This document shows, piece after piece, positions 1-6,017 of a DNA stretch of 8,424 nucleotides (the first letter of the stretch is position 1; each line of letters opens with the position of its first letter). The notes under the pieces were generated by a model that did no database searches, had not been told where the DNA came from, and worked only from the letters and a program-made list of their open reading frames with translations. The position numbers and the translations under genes were made by a program. This DNA comes from Haloferacaceae archaeon (GTDB lineage: Archaea; Halobacteriota; Halobacteria; Halobacteriales; Haloferacaceae), in the NCBI GenBank assembly GCA_018609965.1, contig JAHENP010000043.1, forward strand, positions 1 to 8,424, given 5' to 3'.

Positions 1-660
1 ACGCCGCTTCCCGTGGTCGTCGTCTTCCACCAACAGGAGGTTCCGTTCTGTGTTCCACGCCTCTACGTCCGTGTAGCTGCTCTCCGTTCCGATCTCGAGT
101 GGTGTCGCCTCGCCGGTGTCACGGTCGAGTACGTGGACACTCTTGCCGCGCCCCTCGTCGCTGTGTCGGTAGGCGATCCGGTCTCCGCCCGGGCCGTAGT
201 GTGCCTCCGCGATCCGTCCGGGTGTCTCCGTCAGCCGTCTCGTCTCATCCGCCTCGAAGTGGTACTCGAACAGGTCGTCTGGCCCCGCACCAGACCGGAA
301 CAACACCCGCTCGCCGTCCGGGCTCACCGCGATCACCAGACAGACCTGATCGCGTGAAAACAACGTCTCGGTGTCACCGTCCACCCGGTGTACCGCGACC
401 GTTCGGTTCGCCAGCCCCCCCTCGCCGAGGTGAAAGAGTAACTCGTCGTCGTCGAGCCAGAGCAATGGCCCTCCACCGTGTGCTAGTTCCGGGTCCTTGA
501 TCGCCGGGTGTCGATCCCCGGTTGCTACCTCCTGAACGTACACGACGCTCTGGCCAGTCTCGTCGGAGACGAACGCCAAGCGTTCACCGGACGGTGAGGC
601 CGCTGGACTCCCGAACGACGGAATCGAACTGATCGCGTGAACAAACTCGTCTGTGTCCAT
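1..660 (-). CDS. S9 (prolyl oligopeptidase-type) peptidase, N-terminal beta-propeller, partial
   Basis: This leftward gene starts at ATG 660-658 and stays open for 220 codons to the window edge, so the C-terminal part is missing. The visible protein has repeated TolB/PD40-type propeller motifs: ASPSGERLAFVSD near residue 21, SPDGERVLFRSG near 120, and YGPGGDRIAYRHSD near 165. This is the usual N-terminal half of S9 peptidases, in which a beta-propeller gates an alpha/beta-hydrolase domain that cleaves short peptides. The hydrolase domain, with its GxSxGG nucleophile motif, would lie outside the window, so catalysis cannot be confirmed. No signal peptide is seen, which suggests a cytoplasmic protein. 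It could instead be a stand-alone TolB-like propeller protein. The inverted repeat at 691-710 sits where its promoter should be. The family call is by eye from the repeat motifs. Confidence 0.75.
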   Translation of the reverse strand, partial: MDTDEFVHAISSIPSFGSPAASPSGERLAFVSDETGQSVVYVQEVATGDRHPAIKDPELAHGGGPLLWLDDDELLFHLGEGGLANRTVAVHRVDGDTETLFSRDQVCLVIAVSPDGERVLFRSGAGPDDLFEYHFEADETRRLTETPGRIAEAHYGPGGDRIAYRHSDEGRGKSVHVLDRDTGEATPLEIGTESSYTDVEAWNTERNLLLVEDDDHGKRR

Positions 661-685
661 AGAACGTGTTTTGCACTCTGTGCCT

Positions 686-710
686 TGTAGTTTTTGTCAA
701 CCAACAAAAA
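686..710 (-). promoter_or_regulatory. Candidate promoter/operator of the S9-type gene
   Basis: A perfect inverted repeat, TTTTTGT-N6-ACAAAAA, occupies 691-710. The AT-rich stretch at 690-697 (AAAAACTA on the minus strand) lies 30-37 bases before the ATG at 660, about where an archaeal TATA box would sit for a short-leader transcript. The repeat therefore overlaps the probable TATA/BRE region and would suit a dimeric repressor or activator. The symmetry is seen directly; the operator role is inferred. Confidence 0.45.
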
Positions 711-877
711 TTCTATTTCATTGAGAAGATCGCCGCCGTGTCAGTCACGCTCACGTCGACTCCAACCGGCCGAGGCTGCTGTATCGTGAATAGTGTGACC
801 GTGGGCCGACTCAGAAGCCGTGATTAGAGTTCGCGTTGCACCGTCACAGTTAGCCCGCAGACGGTGTCACACACTGT

Positions 878-1327
878 GTGCCCAACGCCCCCGAGCGCGC
901 CAGACGACTCCTGCGGACCGAGCGCACCTGCACCCTCGCCACCGCGTCGGCAGACGGGGTGCCGGAGGCCGCGACCGTCCGGTTCGTCACGGACGGCGAG
1001 CTGAACGTCCAGATCACGACGGAGTCGCCGTACCGCAAGTACGAGAACATGACCGAGAACCCGCGCGTCGCGGTCGTCGTCGACGGCGACGACAACCTCC
1101 AGTTAGAGGGGGTCGCGCGGGAGGTGTTCGGCGACGACGCCGCCGCGATCAGATCGAACTACGTCGACAAGTACGGCCACAGCGCGTACCTCGACAACGA
1201 CGAGAGCGTGTTCTTCGAGATCGAGACGGACTGGGCACGCCTGCTCGTCGACGGCAGCTTCCCGCCGACCCACGAGATGGTGCTCGGCGAGGGGGAGACG
1301 GACCCACACGGGAGCCGGTCGAACTGA
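878..1327 (+). CDS. Pyridoxamine 5'-phosphate oxidase-like FMN-binding split-barrel protein
   Basis: The product is a 149-residue protein of the PPOX-like split beta-barrel superfamily, whose members bind FMN or F420 and carry out varied redox or haem-related roles. The N-terminal ARRLLRTERTCTLATASADGVPEAATVRFV segment (residues 8-37, quoted in part: TCTLATASADGVPEAATV) has the strand-turn-strand pattern that opens this fold. PYRKYENMTENPRVAVVVDG (51-70) matches the K-x-x-N-x-x-x-N-P-x-V region, and EGVAREV follows it. The substrate cannot be assigned. The start is GTG 878: an in-frame TAG at 851-853 blocks longer versions and no other start lies between. No clear Shine-Dalgarno is seen, so translation may be leaderless. 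It converges on the membrane-protein gene with 12 bp between stops. Confidence 0.8.
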   Translation: MPNAPERARRLLRTERTCTLATASADGVPEAATVRFVTDGELNVQITTESPYRKYENMTENPRVAVVVDGDDNLQLEGVAREVFGDDAAAIRSNYVDKYGHSAYLDNDESVFFEIETDWARLLVDGSFPPTHEMVLGEGETDPHGSRSN

Positions 1328-1342
1328 CCCGTGATCCGGTCA
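1325..1342. repeat. Small inverted repeat containing both stop codons of a convergent pair
   Basis: TGACC (1325-1329) and GGTCA (1338-1342) are separated by 8 bases. The left arm begins with the TGA of the PPOX-like gene and the right arm holds the TGA of the membrane-protein gene read on the minus strand. A 5-bp stem is weak and may be chance. The two other convergent junctions in this window also carry inverted repeats overlapping a stop codon. Confidence 0.4.
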
Positions 1343-2176
1343 CTCTGCCGTCTTCTCGCTGTCGACGAGCAGGATCGTCGGCGTCTCCCGGCGCACGTCA
1401 CAGCTCTCCCCGCGCTCGATCCCGTACGTCACGCTGGTCTCGTTCCCGGCGGGTGTCGGGACGATCACCTGCAGTTCGTAGCTCCGCTCGCCTCCGCCGG
1501 CCAGCGGCGTCCCGTCGGGACGAGGGTCGTACCGGAGGCCGAGCCGGTCGGTCACTCTCTGTGTGTCCACGCCGACGGCACAGGCACGCCCCGACGGCAG
1601 GTCGATCGGGCGGGTGAACGGCGAGTCGTTACGCGCGACGACTGTCCCGACGGACACCTCGACGGCACTCCGTGGCTCTGCCGCCTCCGCAGGGGTGAGT
1701 CGTGCTGTCGTCTCGTCGTCGAGTTCCGTCGTGTACGTCACGCCGCCCGTGGCGGCGTCCGCGCCGACGAAGACACCACTCACCGCCAGCGTCCCGACGA
1801 GGACGAACTGGGCGGTGCGGCCGTCGACCGCGAGGTCGTGTTCGCGGACGGCGTACCCCAGTCCGAGGAACAACGCCGCAGACACGCCCAACAGGAGGAA
1901 CGTCCCGGTCTCGCCGACCGTGTACCGCGTGAGGACGTAGCCGACCCCCACTAGATACGACAGGCCACTCAGCGCGTACGCGACCACATCGAGCGCGTCG
2001 CGGTCGAGCGCGAGCCCGGCGACGAACGCGGCGAGGAACCCGACGAACAACAGGAGGGCGGTGACGGTGACGGAGAGCCCGAACACCACGTCTCGTGTGA
2101 AGTACACCAGTGCGCCGAGTGCGAAGGCGACTCCGAGCGCGTACAGCAGCTTCCCGCCGTCGACTGCGAGGTTCAC
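1340..2176 (-). CDS. Five-helix membrane protein of unknown function with a C-terminal soluble domain
   Basis: The product is 278 residues from GTG 2176. Five hydrophobic segments are visible: about 9-27, 31-57, 63-82, 91-110 and 122-141. After them comes a polar, acidic region (145-278) that looks like a beta-rich extracytoplasmic domain. It contains VEVSVGTVVARNDSPFT, an NET sequon near 245 and two cysteines (C199, C259) that could form a disulfide. I do not recognise a named family, and topology is by eye. The frame is open up to a GTG at 2257, but the extra 27 residues are not membrane-like. An AT-rich AAAACGTT (2205-2212) about 30 bases before GTG 2176 fits a short-leader promoter, so I chose the shorter start. 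It is divergent from the gene at 2321. Confidence 0.7.
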   Translation of the reverse strand: MNLAVDGGKLLYALGVAFALGALVYFTRDVVFGLSVTVTALLLFVGFLAAFVAGLALDRDALDVVAYALSGLSYLVGVGYVLTRYTVGETGTFLLLGVSAALFLGLGYAVREHDLAVDGRTAQFVLVGTLAVSGVFVGADAATGGVTYTTELDDETTARLTPAEAAEPRSAVEVSVGTVVARNDSPFTRPIDLPSGRACAVGVDTQRVTDRLGLRYDPRPDGTPLAGGGERSYELQVIVPTPAGNETSVTYGIERGESCDVRRETPTILLVDSEKTAE

Positions 2177-2201
2177 ACCGACCACTGCGCCCGGAGACGG
2201 A

Positions 2202-2215
2202 TTCAACGTTTTCGC
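2202..2215 (-). promoter_or_regulatory. Candidate TATA-like element for the membrane-protein gene
   Basis: An AT-rich patch in otherwise GC-rich DNA reads GAAAACGTTGAAT on the minus strand. It is centred about 32 bases upstream of GTG 2176, the spacing expected for a nearly leaderless haloarchaeal transcript. It is not a consensus TATA box. Confidence 0.3.
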
Positions 2216-2320
2216 CGGTCGTCGCTCCGTGAGACAGTCCGATCCGGACGCGAACACTCGGCAGGCGGGCGGAGCCGGAGAGCCGATAGCCTCGTCCGGC
2301 TCGACCTCTAACCCGTCGTC

Positions 2321-2758
2321 GTGGGCGTCCCACTGTCAGTCGCGCCGACCGTCTACGTCGAACGGGTGCCGAGTCACACGAGTTGTGCGTGGCAGGCCGA
2401 GGGCCTCTCCCAGTTCCGTCACGCCGTCGAACAGGCGGCAGAGTCGCTCGAACAGACAACAGACACCACCGATCCGTTGGTCACGGTCGACACGACGAGC
2501 GTCGCCGGCCGCCGACAGATTCCGGTTTCGGAAACTGAGACCGACGACACGAGCTACGTTCGGTTCGACCCGTCGGCACCCTGGCGGCTCGCGTGGGAAC
2601 GCCGGACGAACCCCGTCGTCACACTCGACGGAGCCGTGACGGTCGATCTGTGCCGCCGACTCCACCGTGCGACGACCGACTCTACGGGGTGGCCAGACGG
2701 CGCGACCGACCGGCTCGCCGAGCTACTGGCCGACCCGGCCGACGACACTCCGCGGTGA
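2321..2758 (+). CDS. Hypothetical acidic protein, 145 residues
   Basis: I do not recognise this protein. It starts at GTG 2321; an in-frame TAA at 2309-2311 rules out longer versions. Coding is supported by strong G/C preference at third codon positions along the whole frame and by an acidic haloarchaeal composition (for example TETDDTSYVRFDPSAPW at 71-87). There is no signal peptide, membrane segment or clear metal-binding motif; two well-separated cysteines lie near residues 22 and 110. The C-terminal half (TNPVVTLDGAVTVDLCRRLH, about 95-114) looks like an alpha/beta element with a helix after it. It is divergent from the membrane-protein gene and converges on the P450 gene, with the duplicated P450 tail between them. 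A function cannot be assigned. Confidence 0.65.
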   Translation: MGVPLSVAPTVYVERVPSHTSCAWQAEGLSQFRHAVEQAAESLEQTTDTTDPLVTVDTTSVAGRRQIPVSETETDDTSYVRFDPSAPWRLAWERRTNPVVTLDGAVTVDLCRRLHRATTDSTGWPDGATDRLAELLADPADDTPR

Positions 2759-2760
2759 GA

Positions 2761-2840
2761 GTCAGGTTGCCGACTCGTAGCTCACCGGCAACGACTCGGC
2801 GTCAGGTTGCCGACTCGTAGCTCACCGGCAACGACTCTAC
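2761..2840. repeat. Tandem 40-bp duplication of the P450 3' end
   Basis: Bases 2761-2800 and 2801-2840 are adjacent copies that differ only at 2798 and 2799, so the first 37 bases are identical. The right copy encodes the last eleven complete codons and the stop of the P450 gene; the left copy lies after that stop. Each unit holds a perfect 7-bp inverted repeat, GTTGCCG-N13-CGGCAAC (2766-2772/2786-2792 and 2806-2812/2826-2832), so the junction can form two similar hairpins. There are no mobile-element features. Slippage or unequal exchange is the simplest origin, and a double terminator between convergent genes is a possible effect. Confidence 0.9.
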
Positions 2841-4028
2841 CCCGTAGATGAACGAACTCCGAACCGGCTGGAGTTCGGTGTCGACGACTTCGATTCCCGT
2901 GAGTCGGTCCAACAACACGTCCAGTGCGACTTTCGCCTCCAGTCTGGCCAACGGCGCACCGAGACAGTAGTGTGTCCCGTAGCCGAACCCGAGGTGTTGG
3001 TTCGGCGACCGGCCTGGACGGAACGACCCTGCGTCGTCGAACTGTTGATCGTCGCGGTTGGCCGACCCTGCCCAGAGCACGACCTCTTCGCCCGGTTGGA
3101 GTGTCTCCCCGCCCAAGTTCGTCTCGCTGGTCACGTTCCGGAGAATCGCCTGGACCGGCGACCGGTACCGGAGCGTCTCCTCGATAGCGCTCTTCAGCGC
3201 CGCCTCGTCGTCCGCCAGGCGTGCGTGCGTCTCGGCGCCCTGCGTGTCGAGACACCGAACGGCGTTCGTGATCAGATTCGTCGTGGTGATGTTGCCGGCC
3301 GTCAACAACAACGTACACATCCCTAGTGCCTCACGCCGCGAGAGCCGACCACCCGCCCCCTCGTTGGTCGCGATTGTAGTGAGGAGGTCGTCACGCGGGT
3401 TCTGACGACGCTCCTCGATCTGTCGGCCGAAGTACTCGGCCATCTCCTCTCCGGCGTCCTGTTGGTCTTCGACGATCGCCTCGGTGTCGGTCGTGTCGTC
3501 GGCACTTCGGGCGAGGGTGTCTGACCACCGTTTGAACTGCTCACGCTCGTCGCTCGGCACCCCGAGAAGTTCGGCGATCACGACCACCGGCAACGGGTAC
3601 GACAACGCCTCGACGAGATCGAACTGCCCGTCGGCCTCGGCGAGCGCGTCGTCGAGCAGCTCGTTCGTGATCGTCCGCATCCGTGGCTCCAACTCCCGGA
3701 GCTGTCGGGGACGAAACGCCTCCTCGACGACACTCCGAAGCTCGTCGTGTCGCGGCGGGTCACGCGTCAACATCGTCCCGCCAATCGGCCCGTCGTCGTC
3801 ACCGCGCGGACCGGCCGCATTCCGCGGATCGACGGAGTACCGCTCGTCGTCGTCGAGCACCGACTTCACCTCGTCGTATCCGAACACGTCCCACGCCCCA
3901 CGGCGCTCGTCGTACCGAACCGGCGTGTCTGCCCGCATCTGTTCGTACCACTCGAACGGCTCCAACCAACTCTCGCGGTCGTTCAGCGCCGACGGAAGCT
4001 GCAACATCGCTGGGTCTGACTGACTCAC
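2802..4028 (-). CDS. Cytochrome P450
   Basis: The product is a 408-residue soluble P450 of bacterial class I size with no membrane anchor; P450s are haem-thiolate monooxygenases. The haem loop FGYGTHYCLGAPLAR (348-362) supplies the axial cysteine C355. The K-helix ExxR motif is E284-T-L-R287. The C-helix region DPPRHDELRSVVEEAF is at 90-105. The I-helix reads LLLTAGNITTTNLI (240-253): the acidic residue expected before the Thr of (A/G)Gx(D/E)TT is isoleucine. The substrate is unknown, and no ferredoxin or ferredoxin reductase gene is in the window, so electrons must come from elsewhere. The start is taken as GTG 4028; ATG 4007 (residue 8) is a real alternative because a TATA-like element lies about 33 bases before it. 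The last codons are duplicated downstream. Confidence 0.93.
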   Translation of the reverse strand: MSQSDPAMLQLPSALNDRESWLEPFEWYEQMRADTPVRYDERRGAWDVFGYDEVKSVLDDDERYSVDPRNAAGPRGDDDGPIGGTMLTRDPPRHDELRSVVEEAFRPRQLRELEPRMRTITNELLDDALAEADGQFDLVEALSYPLPVVVIAELLGVPSDEREQFKRWSDTLARSADDTTDTEAIVEDQQDAGEEMAEYFGRQIEERRQNPRDDLLTTIATNEGAGGRLSRREALGMCTLLLTAGNITTTNLITNAVRCLDTQGAETHARLADDEAALKSAIEETLRYRSPVQAILRNVTSETNLGGETLQPGEEVVLWAGSANRDDQQFDDAGSFRPGRSPNQHLGFGYGTHYCLGAPLARLEAKVALDVLLDRLTGIEVVDTELQPVRSSFIYGVESLPVSYESAT

Positions 4029-4035
4029 GTGTCAG

Positions 4036-4070
4036 TAACTTATCCGTAGACAAGAAAGGGTAATGAATGG
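4036..4070 (-). promoter_or_regulatory. Candidate promoter region of the P450 gene
   Basis: Two AT-rich elements lie upstream on the minus strand. ATAAGTTA (4036-4043) is placed correctly for a leaderless start at ATG 4007. TTCATTAC (about 4060-4067) is about 34 bases before GTG 4028. I cannot decide between them by eye. Confidence 0.35.
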
Positions 4071-4150
4071 GTCAACAGTAGTAGAACCTATTAATGTTCG
4101 GCACATAGTTCTGTGGAGAGTCGAATCCGGAGCCAGTTGGTACCAGTCGA

Positions 4151-4537
4151 TCAGGACTGTGCCCACGCCAGTGCGGCCTCAAGCGTGTCGAAGTCGTCCA
4201 ACTCCGCTCCGGGAACCTCGACGTTCGACTTGATCGCCATCCCGGTGATCCCCTCGGCGACGAAGCCGATCTTGTCGACACCGACGTACTGGCCGTTGTC
4301 GGACCACTGTTCGGCCATGTACTCCTGCGTCTCCGGCGGGAGTTGGGTCTTGTCACCGAACACTGCGATAGTGGCGGTGATGTCGTCTTCCGCCCCGCGC
4401 AGTCGGTAGTGTTGGCTCACTGCCTCCAACGTCTCGTCGGCCCAGCCGTCCCACCCGCGAATGTTCCAGACACCGACATCGCCGTGTGTCTCGAACTCCC
4501 ACGCGTACTCCGCTGGATCGGGTATATCCTTCTGCAT
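4151..4537 (-). CDS. Small soluble protein, possibly SpoIIAA/STAS-like
   Basis: The product is 128 residues, acidic and rich in tryptophan, with no signal peptide. The order of elements suggests a SpoIIAA/STAS-like alpha/beta fold: WNIRGWDGW (24-32), the strand ITATIAVFGD (53-62), the helix PPETQEYMAEQW (67-78), the strand VDKIGFVAEGITGMAIKS (87-104), and a final FDTLEAALAWA helix. Domains of this kind often end in such a helix carrying a W. The similarity is from memory of the fold pattern, not a search, and no partner (anti-sigma factor, transporter) is nearby, so the role is open. ATG 4537 is firmly supported by a TATA box 29 bases upstream, which predicts an almost leaderless mRNA. The gene behind it on the same strand stops 103 bp upstream, so this gene is probably transcribed alone. 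Confidence 0.75.
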   Translation of the reverse strand: MQKDIPDPAEYAWEFETHGDVGVWNIRGWDGWADETLEAVSQHYRLRGAEDDITATIAVFGDKTQLPPETQEYMAEQWSDNGQYVGVDKIGFVAEGITGMAIKSNVEVPGAELDDFDTLEAALAWAQS

Positions 4538-4557
4538 GCGGTTCGTATTTGTCTGCG

Positions 4558-4575
4558 CTTTCTAAATAAAGGTAT
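4558..4575 (-). promoter_or_regulatory. TATA box of the gene at 4151-4537
   Basis: The minus strand reads ATACCTTTATTTAGAAA here. TTTATTTA is close to the haloarchaeal TATA consensus and is centred about 29 bases before ATG 4537, so transcription should start within a few bases of the codon. The surrounding sequence is GC-rich, which makes the element stand out. Confidence 0.75.
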
Positions 4576-4640
4576 GGGTATTGACCGCCGGCTCCTGTCG
4601 ATACGCTGTGACGAGCCGTCGTCACCGTCGGGAGTCGTTT

Positions 4641-4985
4641 TTACCCTTCGGCGTCGTCGAGTTTCCCACGCCACCGCAGTGAGTTCCGGTTTAGCTCTCG
4701 CGTGACGCCGGCACCGCCGTCGAGCATCCGCTCGGCGATCTCGACTGCGTCGGCGAGTTCGTCCGCCGAGAGCTGTTCGTACGCCGGCCGCCCGTCGACG
4801 TGGTCGTACCACTCGTCGCCGAACAGGTTGTCGAGGACGATCCGCCCGAAACAATGGTCGAGGTGGACGGGCCAGTTCTCGCCCGCCTGTGCGGTCTCCG
4901 GGAGTCGCTCGTGAACCAGTTCGTCGTAACGGGCTCGGAGTTCGGAGAGATCGTGCGTGCCGTCACCGAGTGTGGTCTGTCCCAT
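4641..4985 (-). CDS. Small conserved-looking protein of unknown function
   Basis: The product is 114 residues from ATG 4985. An upstream in-frame GTG at 5012 would add nine residues, but those codons lack the strong G/C third-position bias of the rest. The sequence looks like a compact helical protein: DLSELRARYDELVHERLP (12-29), then WPVHLDHCFGRIVLDNLFGD (about 38-57), then YEQLSADELADAVEIAERML (about 69-88) and LNRNSLRWRGK near the C-terminus. The D-H-C-F-G-R-I-V-L-D core and terminal SLRWRGK resemble a small bacterial and archaeal protein group I have seen but cannot name, so no function is assigned. D43, H44 and C45 (ATG-4985 numbering, approximate) are candidates for metal binding or catalysis. 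It is divergent from the archaellin-like gene. Confidence 0.7.
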   Translation of the reverse strand: MGQTTLGDGTHDLSELRARYDELVHERLPETAQAGENWPVHLDHCFGRIVLDNLFGDEWYDHVDGRPAYEQLSADELADAVEIAERMLDGGAGVTRELNRNSLRWRGKLDDAEG

Positions 4986-5043
4986 CTCACCGTCGGTACG
5001 TGCTGGCCGCACTTACCAGTCGTTGTCTGGCCAGTCCGTCAGT

Positions 5044-5072
5044 GTGTATACTTCTAGCAAAATCGTAATTTT
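5044..5072 (-). promoter_or_regulatory. Leftward promoter with adjacent palindrome
   Basis: AAGTATACACA on the minus strand (5044-5054) is a candidate TATA element. It would place the transcript start near 5022, before either possible start codon (5012 or 4985) of the leftward gene. Next to it, AAAAT-CGTA-ATTTT (5059-5072) is a 5+5 inverted repeat in the upstream activator/BRE zone. The functional reading is inferred. Confidence 0.45.
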
Positions 5073-5088
5073 CCCCGTTTTGATTTCT

Positions 5089-5135
5089 CTTATATAAAGA
5101 TTTAATAGTAACACGTGAGGGAAACGAGGGGAGAG
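5089..5135 (+). promoter_or_regulatory. Promoter and ribosome-binding site of the archaellin-like gene
   Basis: CTTATATAAAGA (5089-5100) is a near-consensus archaeal TATA box, predicting transcription from about 5120. GAGGGGAGAG (5126-5135) is a good purine-rich Shine-Dalgarno whose core is about nine bases before ATG 5143. The transcript should therefore carry a leader of about 22 bases. This is the only clear leadered start in the window. Confidence 0.75.
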
Positions 5136-5142
5136 ACACCAG

Positions 5143-5946
5143 ATGTGTCTACGACGTGGTGACGCCGAACAGGGACAGGTCGGGATCGGGACATTGATCG
5201 TGTTCACCGCGATGGTAATCGTGGCGATGCTCGCCGCGGGGGTGTTCTTAGACACGAGTGACTTCCTCCAGGCGAAAGGCGGGCAGACGAGCGAGGAGGC
5301 GGCCGACCGCGTCACCTCGCGGCTCGCGACCGTCTCCGTCGTGGGCAACGTCACCGCCAACCGGGACGACGAGCGTCCCAAGTCCGGCGACGACGCGCTG
5401 GCAGACGGGACGGTGAACACGGTCAAGATCACCGCCGAACGCGGCCCCGGCGGGGAGTTTATCGACGTTCAGGACACGACAGTGTTGTGGAGCGGTCCCA
5501 ACGAGTCGGTCGCGCTCAAGTACGGCGGCAACAAGTCACACGCCCCCGGTCGGGGGAGTGGAAACGGGTTCGGCGCGAGCACGACGAGCGGTGCCGACGC
5601 GACGAGCGGGCTCTCACCCGTCGAGACGGGCGACACCGACGACGGCGACCCACCACCAGCGAGTGAACTCGACGGCGACACCGACCCGCATCTGACGTAC
5701 CACGCGTTCTCCCCGAACTCCGCAGACGACACCACGCTGTCCTCGGACGGGGAGTTAGTGTCGATCTACATTAACATCGCCGCAGTCGAGAGCGGGACTG
5801 CCGACGACCGCCGCCGGGTCGATCTCGACCCGATGACCGGCGGGCAGACGGCACGAATCGTCTTCGTGACGCCCAGCGGCGGCCGGACGGAGATCAAACT
5901 CGTCGTCCCGCAGTCACTCGGTCCCAACGACATCATCGAACTATGA
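5143..5946 (+). CDS. Archaellin-like (archaeal flagellin family) surface protein
   Basis: The product is 267 residues. Residues 10-45 follow the archaellin N-terminus closely: QGQVGIGTLIVFTAMVIVA, then AAGVFLDTSDFLQAKGGQ. The short basic leader MCLRRGDAEQG would be cut after G11 by prepilin/archaellin peptidase (PibD/ArlK), exposing QVGIG and the hydrophobic helix (17-36) that packs the filament core. The outer domain has the family's EEAADRVTSRLATVSVVG stretch (51-68). It then has a G/S/D-rich, low-complexity segment (about 129-181) and a beta-rich end (VSIYINIAAV, ARIVFVTPSGG). Three N-X-S/T sequons (N69, N120, N130) fit AglB-type glycosylation. No arl/fla or che genes are adjacent, so it may be a minor or orphan subunit or an archaellin-derived pilin. 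The TATA box and Shine-Dalgarno support ATG 5143. The halolysin follows 58 bases downstream. Confidence 0.85.
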   Translation: MCLRRGDAEQGQVGIGTLIVFTAMVIVAMLAAGVFLDTSDFLQAKGGQTSEEAADRVTSRLATVSVVGNVTANRDDERPKSGDDALADGTVNTVKITAERGPGGEFIDVQDTTVLWSGPNESVALKYGGNKSHAPGRGSGNGFGASTTSGADATSGLSPVETGDTDDGDPPPASELDGDTDPHLTYHAFSPNSADDTTLSSDGELVSIYINIAAVESGTADDRRRVDLDPMTGGQTARIVFVTPSGGRTEIKLVVPQSLGPNDIIEL

Positions 5947-6017
5947 TCGGAGAGACGGAGCCGAGACGGCCAGACGCACCGACGCGTGACCGACCGAGTC
6001 GGGGGTGTCGACAGTGA
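5943..6017 (+). other. 24-codon reading frame linking archaellin-like and halolysin genes
   Basis: The archaellin-like stop TGA (5944-5946) overlaps an ATG (5943-5945) as ATGA. The frame that opens there runs 24 codons and ends at TGA 6015-6017, which overlaps the in-frame GTG at 6014 (halolysin residue 4) as GTGA. The encoded peptide is Arg/Pro-rich (for example MIGETEPRRPDAPTRD) and unlike the acidic proteome. It is more likely a translational coupling device, or chance, than a functional peptide. No promoter-like AT-rich element occurs in this gap. Confidence 0.35.

Noticed and set aside
525..707. A 60-codon minus-strand frame overlapping the S9 gene start and its promoter
   Set aside because: It begins inside the inverted repeat and covers the S9 start in another frame; the protein is basic and featureless.
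820..1617. A 265-codon open frame on the plus strand over the PPOX-like gene
   Set aside because: It is extremely Arg-rich with no fold-like pattern, typical of a wrong-frame reading of GC-rich coding DNA; the 878-1327 frame has clear family motifs.
1629..2459. A 276-codon minus-strand open frame across the membrane-protein gene
   Set aside because: The composition is Arg/Pro dominated and it crosses a divergent promoter region and the start of another gene; it is a shadow of the 1340-2176 gene.
2766..2832. Repeated hairpin units considered as a mini CRISPR or attachment site
   Set aside because: There are only two adjacent units with no spacers, and the unit is the P450 coding end; no cas, integrase or recombinase gene is present.
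4015..4036. CTGAC...GTCAG with a central CACGTG around the P450 start
   Set aside because: The arms are five bases with a ten-base gap over the start codon; too short to separate from chance.
4115..4135. A tRNA T-loop-like string, GTCGAATCCGG
   Set aside because: Flanking bases do not pair to form the T-stem and no acceptor, D or anticodon arms are present nearby.
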